A DNA stretch of 64,000 bases. It comes from Streptomyces sp. NBC_01669. GTDB taxonomy: Bacteria; Actinomycetota; Actinomycetes; Streptomycetales; Streptomycetaceae. The stretch lies in NCBI RefSeq assembly GCF_026339735.1, contig NZ_JAPEQG010000001.1, positions 868,001-932,000 on the forward strand. Reading direction: 5' to 3'. Positions 47,221 through 56,042 of the stretch are shown piece by piece. The notes beneath the pieces are model-generated. The model did not search any database. It saw nothing but the letters and a program-made list of their open reading frames with translations, and was not told the DNA's origin. The first letter of the stretch is position 1. Each line of letters starts with the position of its first letter. Both the position numbers and the translations under genes were made by a program.

Positions 47221-47340
47221 TGGTACGAGGAGCTCCGGTGCAGTTCCAATGACCTGACCGAGCCTGCCCGTGGGGCCCACTTCACCCGGGTGCCACGGAC
47301 AGGCAGCCGTCCACGGCTCGACTCGAAAGGGACGACTTAC

Positions 47341-47421
47341 ATGCCTGAGAGCCCCGGCCGTCACCACGGCGACCGGCCGCGCGACAGCATCCGCGCGTCG
47401 GCCGACGACACACAACAGTGA
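47341..47421 (+). CDS. Possible 26-residue peptide
   Basis: An ATG preceded by GAAAGGGACG opens a 26-codon frame, MPESPGRHHGDRP onwards, ending 27 bases before the PPOX gene. No similarity is recognised. It may be a leader frame or a chance one. Confidence 0.25.
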   Translation: MPESPGRHHGDRPRDSIRASADDTQQ

Positions 47422-47448
47422 GCAACGAAAACCGTACGGAAGCCTGCC

Positions 47449-47901
47449 ATGACCATCGACCACGCCCAGCCCCTTCCTGCCGGACCGCGCCGGAGCGTCG
47501 AGCTCGACAGTGACGAAGCCTTGCGGCTGCTGGGCTGCGTGTCCTTCGGGAGGATCGTCTTCACTCGTCACGCGCTGCCGACCATCCGCCCGGTGAACCA
47601 CGTATTGGACAACGGCGACATCGTCATCCGCACTCACGAGGGCGCGGCGCTGACCTCGCGCGCGCGGCAGGCCGACGGCCAGGGCGTGGTCGTCGCCTAC
47701 GAGGCCGACGCCATCGACCCGGACAGGCACCTCGGTTGGAGCGTGATGGTCACCGGTTACGCCCACCTGGTGACCGAGCCGGGTGAGCTGGCCCGCTACC
47801 GCGCACTGCTCAACCCCTGGGTGAACCAGACCATGGACTATGCGGTCCGCATCCGCCCGGACTTGATCACCGGCATCCGACTCACCGCCGCGAACACCTG
47901 A
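47449..47901 (+). CDS. PPOX-class split-barrel protein
   Basis: The 150-residue protein has the same fold as the protein at 25592. It contains EALRLLGCVSFGRIVFTRHA, VNHVLDNGDIVIRTHEG and VVAYEADAIDPDRHLGWSVM, and ends VRIRPDLITGIRL. These proteins bind flavin or F420 and often occur in DevR regulons. The start is ATG 47449. A perfect box lies upstream. The substrate is unknown. Confidence 0.85.
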   Translation: MTIDHAQPLPAGPRRSVELDSDEALRLLGCVSFGRIVFTRHALPTIRPVNHVLDNGDIVIRTHEGAALTSRARQADGQGVVVAYEADAIDPDRHLGWSVMVTGYAHLVTEPGELARYRALLNPWVNQTMDYAVRIRPDLITGIRLTAANT

Positions 47902-48039
47902 TCACGGTCACGAACCGCCGAAGACCAGCCGTATGGCTCCTCACCGCGTAGGCAGCTCATGCCGGCGCATCGGCTACCACACGGTCGTCGACATTCCTCC
48001 CAGAACTCGCCGAACTCGGCCGCCCGGTATGGCCGAGTT

Positions 48040-48840
48040 TCACGGTTCCTGTGCCGCGATCGGTTCAGCGGCATGGTGCAGCACTGCATGGGTGACCGGG
48101 CCGATTGCGGCGCCGATCGGCAGCCGGCGCTCGCGGCGGCCGACCATGACCAGGGACGCATCGCGCGAAGCCTCCGCCAGGTGGGAGCCTCCCTTGCCGA
48201 TCACGGCTTGCTCTGTGACCTCGACGCCGGGGAACTTGTTCCACCAGGGATCCAGGGTCTTGGACAGGGCGCCCTGTACCTCCCCCGTCCGCTCGGCGTG
48301 CAGTTCGGCGTTGAGGGCACCGCCATTGTCGTAGCGAGGGCGACGGACCCGATCAGGAACCCGGCGACGCCACTCAGAGCCTGTCGGGTGACCTCTGACC
48401 GGGCGGCCACGCCCTGGCACGCACGCTTCCCGCGTTGCCGAAATATCCTAGTAGCTCCGCTACGAGGACATCCCGCCGCCTTGGAATCGCACGCACCAGA
48501 CCGCGCCCGCTATCCGATCGAAGGTCACCCGACAGGCTCTCAGGCCACGGGAGCCCAGCACCAGCAGATCGGCCTCCTCGGCCGCCGCGAGCAGGGCGGG
48601 GACGGGCTCTTCGGGAATGCGGTCAGCGATGATCCGCAGGCCCCGGTGGCGGTGCGCGATCTTCGCTTCTGCTTCGCGCAGCATGTGGTCGGCCCAGTTG
48701 CTCTGCGCGTCGGAGCGGAGGGACGCTTTGGTATCCCGCCCAGGGGCGCGTACATGTAGGGCTGCCACCGAAGAGCGTGGACCAGACGCAGAGGGACGTC
48801 GCGGAGCATGGCTTCCCGGGCCGCCCAGTCGGCGGCCTGG
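48040..48840 (-). pseudogene. Universal stress protein relic with several frameshifts
   Basis: Pieces of a two-domain USP lie in order but in different frames: [20 protein letters not shown], then [15 protein letters not shown], then SGVAGFLIGSVALAT, and finally KFPGVEVTEQAVIGKGG, DASLVMVGRRERRLPIGAAI and GPVTHAVLHHAAEP with a stop at 48040. The first 15 or so residues are missing, and the relic starts directly at the end of a pflB fragment. Confidence 0.8.
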
Positions 48841-49141
48841 ATCAGCCGGTCGGTGCCGTGCAGCGCCACGCGCCGGTAGTCGCCGATGATCCGGCCGCGG
48901 CTGTAGGCGTCGGGCAGCCCGGTGATGATCCCGGCCTTGCGCGCGGCCCGCATCTCGGGGGTGCAGGCGTCGAAAACGTCGTCGTTGTGGGTCTTGCGAT
49001 GGGTGCCGAAGACCTTGGTGACGAAGGGGTCGGGCTCGTAGCCGTACGCCTTCAGGCCGTTCTCCACCATGGGCAGGCCGCCGCCCGGCATGATCGCCCG
49101 CTTCAGCGGGGCGTCGGTCTGCAGCCCGACGATCAGCGATG
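48841..49141 (-). pseudogene. Pyruvate formate-lyase (pflB) fragment
   Basis: The minus strand encodes [60 protein letters not shown] and [20 protein letters not shown], unmistakably the early part of formate C-acetyltransferase. It has no start and is cut after HGTDRLI, where a USP fragment is joined in frame. The catalytic Cys pair and glycyl radical site are lost. A functional copy would have split pyruvate to formate and acetyl-CoA without oxygen. Confidence 0.85.
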
Positions 49142-49156
49142 CTGTGCATCGCCGGC

Positions 49157-50212
49157 TCAGCTCACGGCGACGCCGTAGGGGCCGGCGCCGAGGGTGACAG
49201 TGGCGACGACCTTGCGGGATGCCGGGTCGATGACCGTGAGGGTGCCCGCTCCCTGGTTCGTGACGTAGACAGCGCGGCTGGTGACTTCCAGGTTGAACGG
49301 GTCGGTGCCGGGAGGGCCCAGGGCGATGGTTGCCGAGACGCGGTTCTTGCCGGTGTCGATCACGGATACGTTGCCCGGGCCGAGATCGGCGGAGTAGGCG
49401 AAGCGGCCGTCGGGCCCCATAGCCACGTCAAAGGGACCCTCGCCCACCTGTACGGCAGTCGCCTTGCCGGTACGGATTGCGACGGCAAGGACCTGCTTGC
49501 CCACTTCGTCGGCGACGTAGGCCGACTCGCCGTCCGGGGTGAGGGCTACGCCCACCGGGGAGCGCCCCGCGGGGAGTTGCCGCGCGACCCGGCGCGTGCG
49601 GGTGTCGATGACCGACAGGTTGCCCGACCCGGCGTTCGCCACGTAGGCCCTGCCACCGTCACGACTGAAGGCCACGTTCACCGGAGATTTTCCGACCGGG
49701 ATGGTCGCGACCACCCGACTGGTTCGGGTGTCGATCAGCGAGACGGTGTTGGACTTGCCGTTGGTGACATAGAGTGACCTGCCATCGGGGCTGAGGCCGA
49801 CACCGGTGGGACCCTTCCCGACCGGCACGGTTCTGACGATCTTGTTGCTCCGGGTGTCGAGGACCGAGACCCGGGCAGAGCCGCTGTTGGCGATGTACAC
49901 GTGCTTGCCGTCCTTGGTGACCGCGAGGCCTCCCGGCGCCACGCCGGCCGGCACGGTCGCGACGACCCTGTAGGTTCGGGCGTCGATCACCGAGAGTGTG
50001 TTGTCCTGCTGGTTCGTGACATACACGCGGCCACTGGCGCCGGCGACGGGCGCAGTCGGCGCAATCGGCGCAGGAGCCGATTCCTTCTTGACCGAGGGGG
50101 TGGGCGTACAGGAGATCAGCAGGATCCCCATGCCCACGGCGAGTGCCGACCGGAGCGTCCTGCCGGGTCGCCGGCGGCCGCTGCCGGCTCGGGTCCGCAG
50201 GGCAGAGAACAT
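49157..50212 (-). CDS. YVTN-type beta-propeller lipoprotein
   Basis: A 351-residue exported protein. An Arg-rich start and hydrophobic stretch end in a lipobox, LLISC, so the protein is probably anchored to the membrane by lipid at Cys35. After a Pro/Ala linker come seven repeats of about 42 residues of the type [27 protein letters not shown], forming a beta-propeller. Such proteins bind partners or ligands outside the cell. AGGAGG precedes the ATG. The DyP peroxidase gene directly upstream on the same strand suggests a shared secreted function. Confidence 0.88.
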   Translation of the reverse strand: MFSALRTRAGSGRRRPGRTLRSALAVGMGILLISCTPTPSVKKESAPAPIAPTAPVAGASGRVYVTNQQDNTLSVIDARTYRVVATVPAGVAPGGLAVTKDGKHVYIANSGSARVSVLDTRSNKIVRTVPVGKGPTGVGLSPDGRSLYVTNGKSNTVSLIDTRTSRVVATIPVGKSPVNVAFSRDGGRAYVANAGSGNLSVIDTRTRRVARQLPAGRSPVGVALTPDGESAYVADEVGKQVLAVAIRTGKATAVQVGEGPFDVAMGPDGRFAYSADLGPGNVSVIDTGKNRVSATIALGPPGTDPFNLEVTSRAVYVTNQGAGTLTVIDPASRKVVATVTLGAGPYGVAVS

Positions 50213-50298
50213 CTCGCCTCCTGTGAGCAGTGCGATGGTTCGGTCCGGAACCGGGCGACATCCCGCCGACGGCTGCCCGGCAGCGGGATCGGATGAGG

Positions 50299-51600
50299 TC
50301 AGGTCAGGAGCCGGCGGGCGTAGTAGTCCTTCTCGTCCTGGACGCCCGGAAGTGCGAAGAAGTAGCCCCCGCCCCGCGGGCTGATGAATGGCACCAGTGC
50401 TTCGCCTTCCAACCGTGTCTGCATGGCGATGTAGGTCTTGAGTTTTTGCTGGAAGCAGACGAACGCATGCCCCATGTCGAGTTCCGGCAGGTTGGGGCTC
50501 CGGTCATAGTCGTAACTGCGACGCAGGATGGTGCTCGTCGCCGCGGTCTGCGGAGTCTGGGGATTGGCAAGACGGATGTGAGAGTTCAGCGGGGTGATCA
50601 GGCCCTGCGGGTCGTTGGTGTAGATGGGGTCGAAAAATTCCGGGGCGTTCTCACCCACGCCGTACATGGGTGCGCCGCTCGCCTTGCGGCGGCCGAAGAT
50701 CCGCTCTTGCTGGGCAACGGGCACCTTCTGCCATGCCTCGATAAAAAAATGCACGATACGCACCACGTGGTACGTGCCACCCGCGGTCCAGGCCGGTTCG
50801 GCGCTCTTCGGCTGGACCCAGACCACCTGATTCATCTGGGCGTCGTCGGAGACGGCTGGGTTGGAGATGCCGTCCTTGAAGCCGAACCAGTCGCGCCGGA
50901 CACCGACCGGACGCTCCGGATTGCGCTGGCCGTCGATGCGCCAGCGCAACTTCATCGCAGACTTGGTGTGGGTCAGGATGTCGAGCAGTGCATGCACCGT
51001 CGTGTCGCGGTGATCGGCGCAGATCTGGATCAGCAGGTCCCCCTGGCTCATCGCGGGGTCCAAGTCGTCATGGCGGAAGGGAGTCATCGTGACGAGCTGG
51101 ACCGGCTTGCGCGGCTTGAGTCCGTAGCGGTCGTCGAAGAGGGATGCGCCCACTCCGACCGTCAGGGTGAGACCATCCGCCACGACCGTGGGTCCCAGGA
51201 TGCCGTTGTCCGTCGGCGGTGCGGTCGGGGACGCCTTCGGTGGTCTGCCACCCGCCGTGAGGAAACGGGCTCGCGAGGTCAGCGTGCGGAACAGGTCGGT
51301 GAGTTTTGCTCGGCTCGAGGCGGTCACGTCGAACGAGACGAAAATCGCGTCCTGCTGGGGCAGAGTGGCGATGCCTGCCTGGTGATAGCCATGGAAGGGG
51401 ATCACGCGAGATGCCGGTCCCATCTTGGGAACAGCCACTGTGTCGGCGTACGCCGTACCGCTGCCCAAGGCGACCGCGCCGGCCGCTCCGGCCAGGCTCG
51501 CGGCAGCACCGTGAAGAAACGACCGCCGGGCAAACGCACTCGCCGGACACCCTTCGCCGCTCCACCCTTCATCCGGGGTCGTGAACGTCTCGTCAGCCAT
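50299..51600 (-). CDS. Tat-exported DyP-type peroxidase (EfeB-like)
   Basis: The 433-residue protein has a twin-arginine signal, FARRSFLHGAAASLAGAAG, and the DyP motif DWFGFKDGISNP. Typical later parts are GGTYHVVRIVHFFIEAWQKV, ERIFGRRKASG and the closing GGGYFFALPGV. EfeB-type enzymes act outside the membrane on heme or dyes with peroxide. No EfeU or EfeO is nearby, so a role in iron uptake is not supported by context. GAGGGG precedes the ATG at 51600. It differs from the encapsulated DyP at 7905. Confidence 0.93.
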   Translation of the reverse strand: MADETFTTPDEGWSGEGCPASAFARRSFLHGAAASLAGAAGAVALGSGTAYADTVAVPKMGPASRVIPFHGYHQAGIATLPQQDAIFVSFDVTASSRAKLTDLFRTLTSRARFLTAGGRPPKASPTAPPTDNGILGPTVVADGLTLTVGVGASLFDDRYGLKPRKPVQLVTMTPFRHDDLDPAMSQGDLLIQICADHRDTTVHALLDILTHTKSAMKLRWRIDGQRNPERPVGVRRDWFGFKDGISNPAVSDDAQMNQVVWVQPKSAEPAWTAGGTYHVVRIVHFFIEAWQKVPVAQQERIFGRRKASGAPMYGVGENAPEFFDPIYTNDPQGLITPLNSHIRLANPQTPQTAATSTILRRSYDYDRSPNLPELDMGHAFVCFQQKLKTYIAMQTRLEGEALVPFISPRGGGYFFALPGVQDEKDYYARRLLT

Positions 51601-51690
51601 CGTTCCCCTCAGGCAGGAGCCAGGTGGCAAGCCGCACCGTCTTGCCGCGATCGGATTCCGTGGGCCGGCCCGGCCCAGCAGGGGACGCCC

Positions 51691-51704
51691 CTAAGGGCTG
51701 TCCC
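51691..51704. repeat. 14-bp inverted repeat, left copy
   Basis: CTAAGGGCTGTCCC is the exact reverse complement of 58045-58058. The sequence resembles ends of Streptomyces insertion sequences, which commonly contain GGGCTGTCCC. Confidence 0.55.
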
Positions 51705-51960
51705 AACCAGCGCTTGAAGGACCTTCAGTTTCATAACTGTCCACAAAACGGAATATATGCGACATCCTTGCTCGCGCCACTGGGAAGTGTGGCTCGAGGT
51801 AAGGGGTTTGGATCGCGTGCGGCGGCTTCGGCCGTGCCCGCGTGCTGTCACTGTGAGGCAGGCAGCGCGGCGGCTTCTCGGCGACCGGATCGCAGGCCGT
51901 CGACCGTCCCGGAGAGCTCCCCCGGACGGCTGACGGGCAGACCGGTGACTTCCGGAAACA

Positions 51961-52095
51961 GCCCAGTCGCGCCCGCAGGCGCGTGTTGAGCTCCCTGAGT
52001 CGGGCCGGCAAACCGTTGACGAAGGCTGGTGACTCGTCCGTGGAGCACGCTTTGGCGCGCTGCACTGCCTCGTCCAGGACGGCGGCGCCCGGCAC
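51961..52095 (-). pseudogene. NusB-like C-terminal fragment
   Basis: The minus strand reads VLDEAVQRAKACSTDESPAF then VNGLPARLRELNTRLRAR, close to the C-terminus of transcription factor NusB (DEAV-LAK-STDESP-FVNG). No N-terminal part is present. It lies among other debris between 51605 and 52613. Confidence 0.45.
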
Positions 52096-52239
52096 CGAAG
52101 GCTCCGGGCAGAGCTCCCTTTCGAGCTCAGGTGATCAGGGAGCGCCGTTCACCAGGTGGCCCGGCAATTGCGCTACGCCCAGGCCGGCCCAGTGCCTGAC
52201 GCGTCATCGGATGGCGAGATCCGAGCCGCCGGGGCCCGA

Positions 52240-52357
52240 TCCCTTCACAGCCGGAACCGTGGACCAGGGCGAGCACGATGTGTTCGAACACGGCGAGGTT
52301 GGGGATCCGCCGGCGGTGGCAGCCGAGCGCGCGGCCGGGAGCGAACGCCTCGCGCAC
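52240..52357 (-). pseudogene. IS5-type transposase N-terminal fragment
   Basis: RRIPNLAVFEHIVLALVHGS then GCEGIG resembles the N-terminal segment of IS5-family transposases from Streptomyces. No catalytic part follows. It supports past insertion activity near the 14-bp repeat. Confidence 0.35.
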
Positions 52358-52424
52358 CGGCAGGCTCGCCTCCGAGCTGGGCACGGGCGTCGTCCCGAGC
52401 CGCGAGACAGTAAGTTCGGTCTCC

Positions 52425-52620
52425 GGCGCACGGGCGCCCTGGCCGGTGTGAACGCGGGATTCTTCGTCCTGCCCAGCGGCAGCAGCATGACACCCGGCCC
52501 CTGGCTCGCCGGAACCGAAGGCGACCCGGCCGGCACCACAGGCGTATTCGGCGGGTTCTCGCCCGGCGACGCAGCTGGGTATCCGGGCCGCCCCGGCTTG
52601 ACCGGTCAGGCCGTCAGCTT
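52425..52620 (+). pseudogene. Phosphodiester glycosidase-like fragment
   Basis: The plus strand reads ALAGVNAGFFVLPSGS then GDPAGTTGVFGG, resembling the start of the catalytic domain in NAGPA-type phosphodiester glycosidases (GVNAGFF, DPAG). It has no start and runs into the end of the DUF6114 gene. Confidence 0.35.
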
Positions 52621-53096
52621 TCATGGGGGCCCTCGCTCCCAGGAACGGTCACGGGTGACGAGGTCGCCGTGTGCTGCACCTCGGCCTCCGACGGGGAGGG
52701 GGCCCAGGCGCAGGCCAGGGAACCGCCGACAAGGCCGAAGAACAGTCCGAAGAAGAGGCCCCCGAAGTTGGCGAGGGGGAAGGAGACGAGGGTGAGCAGC
52801 AGGCCAGCGACCCCGGCGAAGACGCGCACCTGCTGATGGAACCAGAGCAGGACGCCCAGGGTCATGAGCAGGATCCCGATGATCAGTGATGCGGCACCGG
52901 CCGTGGTGGACAGTGCCACAGGGACGCCTTCCAGCGTGATGTGGACGTAAGGGAAGTAGATGATGGGCGCCCCCGCCGAGAGCATGAACAGACCGGCCCA
53001 GAACGGGCGTCCACCACGCCAGGTCCTGAATCTGCCTCGTGCGCCGGCGATCCTGTCGCGTCGTCCTGGGCGGGTGGCGAAAGGCTCGTTGATCAC
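52614..53096 (-). CDS. DUF6114 family membrane protein
   Basis: The 160-residue protein has four hydrophobic segments: FWAGLFMLSAGAPIIYFPYV, AASLIIGILLMTLGVLLWF, VFAGVAGLLLTLVSFPLANF and GLFFGLFFGLVGGSLACAWA. It fits DUF6114, a small actinobacterial membrane family. In Streptomyces it usually sits next to DUF6230, as it does here (150 bases upstream, same strand). The function is unknown. The GTG start at 53096 has only a weak ribosome site. Confidence 0.8.
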   Translation of the reverse strand: MINEPFATRPGRRDRIAGARGRFRTWRGGRPFWAGLFMLSAGAPIIYFPYVHITLEGVPVALSTTAGAASLIIGILLMTLGVLLWFHQQVRVFAGVAGLLLTLVSFPLANFGGLFFGLFFGLVGGSLACAWAPSPSEAEVQHTATSSPVTVPGSEGPHES

Positions 53097-53246
53097 ATGC
53101 GGCTTTCAGAGTGAGGGAGTGGGTGTCGCCTGACGGTCCGGTACGTCGAGTGCGTGCGCGTCCGGCCTCGGCTGACCGGGCACGGCTGGACTGGTCCACC
53201 ACGGTGTGCCGGCGCGGCATCCGGGGCCGTAGCGGTGTGCCCGGAG

Positions 53247-53873
53247 TCAGAAGCAGTGCTGGTTGCCCTGCTTGAGACTCAATTCGAGGTCCGGGACGTT
53301 GAGGGTGGCAGCCGAGACCGCAACCACTTTTGAGCGCACGTCGGTCAGGGTGGTCGATACGGCCTGCTGTGCAAAGGCGTTGGGATCGAAGAACCCCGAG
53401 TCCCGGTCGCCCGGGTCGATCGGGCCCTTGGTGACCGAGCCCGCGGCAACACCGATGTCCATGTCATTGAAGGTCGCCCCAGCGGCCGCCAGGGATGTCG
53501 TGTCGATGAAGAGGTCCCGCGCCTCGACCGGCTCACCGCGGTCGCCGCCGGTGAGCAGCAGTGTGTACAGGCCCAGAACCGGAATCTCGACCGCTACGGA
53601 CTGGCACAGGCGCTTGATCGTCGCATGCCTGGCGCCTGTGACCACGACGGGAACTTGGCGGCCCTCTCTGGTCACGTCCACCGTGCCGTAGATACTCAGA
53701 CCGCGAGCGACCAGGGTGTCTGCAGCGATCCGGAACCGGGCGCCGGAGATGAAGAACGACGCGGCCAGTGCACCTTGCGCCATGCCAATGCCCAGGGCCG
53801 CGGCAGCCACCGTGCTGGGAAGCAGGACAAGAGCGAATCGCTTCCATCGGGTTCTGCCGCAGCCGTGCGACAT
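53247..53873 (-). CDS. DUF6230 family exported protein
   Basis: The 208-residue protein has an N-terminal hydrophobic segment (residues 13-36, ending GALAA) and then a mostly beta-strand region: FFISGARFRIAADTLVARGL, GTVDVTREGRQVPVVVTG and ISELSLKQ-like repeats near the end. It matches DUF6230. The gene pair with DUF6114 suggests a joint role at the membrane, though none is known. The ATG at 53873 follows GAGAGGGG. Confidence 0.8.
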   Translation of the reverse strand: MSHGCGRTRWKRFALVLLPSTVAAAALGIGMAQGALAASFFISGARFRIAADTLVARGLSIYGTVDVTREGRQVPVVVTGARHATIKRLCQSVAVEIPVLGLYTLLLTGGDRGEPVEARDLFIDTTSLAAAGATFNDMDIGVAAGSVTKGPIDPGDRDSGFFDPNAFAQQAVSTTLTDVRSKVVAVSAATLNVPDLELSLKQGNQHCF

Positions 53874-54776
53874 GCCATGCCCCTCTCGTGTGAAGTGCAG
53901 GCCGCCCCCGAACGCCGTGCCTTTCGGACAGACTCGTCCGCCAGGCGGGACGGCGGGCATTCCGGTCGCGAAAAAAGCCTTGCAGGCACTTGGGGTCCGA
54001 CATGGACCACGGCCCTGCCCCTTTGCTGGACTCTAGACTGCGGACAGGAAAACCCGTCAGCATGTCAGGCCGCCCAGACGGGTGAAACAGAGGCACCGGA
54101 TCGCCGCTGCCCGCCGTGCGGTCGGGCCATCGCCAACAGGCTCGAAGCCGGACGGCACCTGGGCGGATACCACTCCAGGGTTCACCTCGACGCCTGCAAT
54201 CGGCTGCCGTACCTGACCGGACAGCAGGGCACCAGCCCGCGCATCCGCGAGCTCCGGCGGCGGCGTGCCTTGCGTCGGCCCTGAGAGTCGAACAAGGCTC
54301 GCACCGCATCGGCCGGCGAAAGCGGGCCTCGCCCAGCTCCCGCGCCGCGTCCGCCATTTCTTGCGCACCGCCTCGGCCAGAGGGGCGCCGTAGCGGCTTC
54401 GCTTCTTCAACCGGGCCGTCAGGTGCACGGGATGAGCCCGCGCGTGAGTCCGGGTCAGGTGCGTCGGAACAGCAGCAGCGAGCTTGTGGGCTGGAAGCCG
54501 CAGGACAACGGCAAGCCACCGCAGAAGCGGCCTTCGACACCGTCTGGCGAGGCGAGTGACGAGGTCAGGGCCGGATGGCGAGCCGAGTCCGCACCGCCGA
54601 GCCCGTCAGTCGCTCGGTGATGAACCACAGATGATGCGCTCATGTAACCGAATCTGGAACTCGTGCCGACGACACATGACGTCAACGCGCGGTCGGCAAG
54701 AAAACCGATTCACCCGCCACGTCCGATTTGGCCGCTCGTTTGTCATGCATGAGCGTATAAAAGCCTTCACGGAAAG
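53874..54776. other. 900-base stretch without a supported gene
   Basis: Frames here are open only by GC bias. One plus-strand segment (about 54095-54280) has CPPCGRAIANRLEAGRHLGG with a Cys/His pattern, but no start or family is recognised. The last 150 bases before the hydrolase gene are less GC-rich and probably hold its promoter. Confidence 0.4.
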
Positions 54777-55820
54777 GTGACGATCATCGACAGGCGGACG
54801 TTTTCCAAGATTCTCGCCGTAGGGACAGCCGGAGCCTCGCTGTCGGCGCTCACGGCGACATCGGCCTCGGCACCCGACCGGGAAAAGTCGACGGTGCACC
54901 CCGTGGGTAAGCCGGGGAACACGTCTTTCGGCTCACTGAAGCAGATCAATGCCGGGGTCCTGAACATCGGGTACGCCGAGGCCGGTCCCACCAAAGGTCC
55001 CGCGGTCATTCTCCTGCACGGCTGGCCCTACGACATTCACAGTTATGTCGATGTGGCGCCCCTGCTGGCCGCGCGGGGCTACCGAGTGATCGTTCCGTAT
55101 CTGCGCGGCCATGGCACGACGCGCTTCCTGTCGAGAAAGACGTTCCTGAATGCTCAGCAGTCGGTGTTTGCCCTCGACCTCATCGCGCTGATGGATGCGC
55201 TGAAGATCGGGAAGGCGATCCTGGCCGGCTTCGACTGGGGATCACGGACGGCTGACATCATCGCGGCTCTCTGGCCCGAACGCTGCAAGGCGCTGGTCTC
55301 GGTGAGCGGCTACCTGATCACCAACCGCGAGCGCAACAGGAAGCCGCTGCCGCCGGAGGCCGAGTGGGCGTGGTGGTATCAGTACTATTTCGCCACAGAA
55401 AGGGGCCGGCTCGGCCTTGCGAAGTACACGCATGATTTCGCGAAACTGATCTGGAAGAACGTCTCCCCGACGTGGCATTTCGACGACGCAACGTTCGACC
55501 GCACTGCGGCGGCCTTCGACAATCCGGATTGGGTCCCCATCGTGATCCATAACTATCGCTGGCGACTTGGCCTGGCCAAGGGTGACCCCCGATACGACCG
55601 TCTCGAAGAACGACTTGCCCGGAGCCCCGTCATCACGCTGCCCACGATGACCCTTGACGGCGAGTTGGATCCCTTCACTCCTCCCGGGGATGGCACCAGT
55701 TATCGCAGCCACTTCACCGGCCCATACGCCCACCGGACCCTGAAGGGCATCGGCCACAACGTGCCGCAGGAAGCCCCGAAAGCCTTTGCCGAAGCGGTCG
55801 TCGAAGTCGACGGTTTTTGA
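54777..55820 (+). CDS. Exported alpha/beta hydrolase (epoxide hydrolase/dehalogenase-like)
   Basis: The 347-residue protein starts with a Tat-like signal, DRRTFSKILAVGTAGASL. The hydrolase core has the oxyanion region ILLHGWPYDIHSY and a nucleophile elbow, AGFDWGSRTA. The Asp there (GFDWG) points to the epoxide hydrolase or haloalkane dehalogenase type rather than a serine esterase. A late Asp (LDGELDPFTPPG) and the His in GIGHNVPQEAP complete the triad. The GTG start at 54777 lacks a well-spaced ribosome site. Codon use is somewhat less GC-rich than that of its neighbours. Confidence 0.88.
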   Translation: MTIIDRRTFSKILAVGTAGASLSALTATSASAPDREKSTVHPVGKPGNTSFGSLKQINAGVLNIGYAEAGPTKGPAVILLHGWPYDIHSYVDVAPLLAARGYRVIVPYLRGHGTTRFLSRKTFLNAQQSVFALDLIALMDALKIGKAILAGFDWGSRTADIIAALWPERCKALVSVSGYLITNRERNRKPLPPEAEWAWWYQYYFATERGRLGLAKYTHDFAKLIWKNVSPTWHFDDATFDRTAAAFDNPDWVPIVIHNYRWRLGLAKGDPRYDRLEERLARSPVITLPTMTLDGELDPFTPPGDGTSYRSHFTGPYAHRTLKGIGHNVPQEAPKAFAEAVVEVDGF

Positions 55821-56042
55821 TCGCGCCACCTTTACGCTCGGCGCCGCCGCTCTCGGGCGTGCCGGAGACGAGCCGCGCGCTGAGGCCGGCCCACGCTGCC
55901 GCCTTGGCAGTGCTTCGGGGCTGTGAAACGCTGATTCAACGGCATCAATGTCCGGCGTCTGCACATCGATCTCGAACGGGTGAGCCCGGCTGCCTGTCGG
56001 GATTCCCCAGGTCCAGGCTCCCGTTCGGGAGAAGGAACAGCC

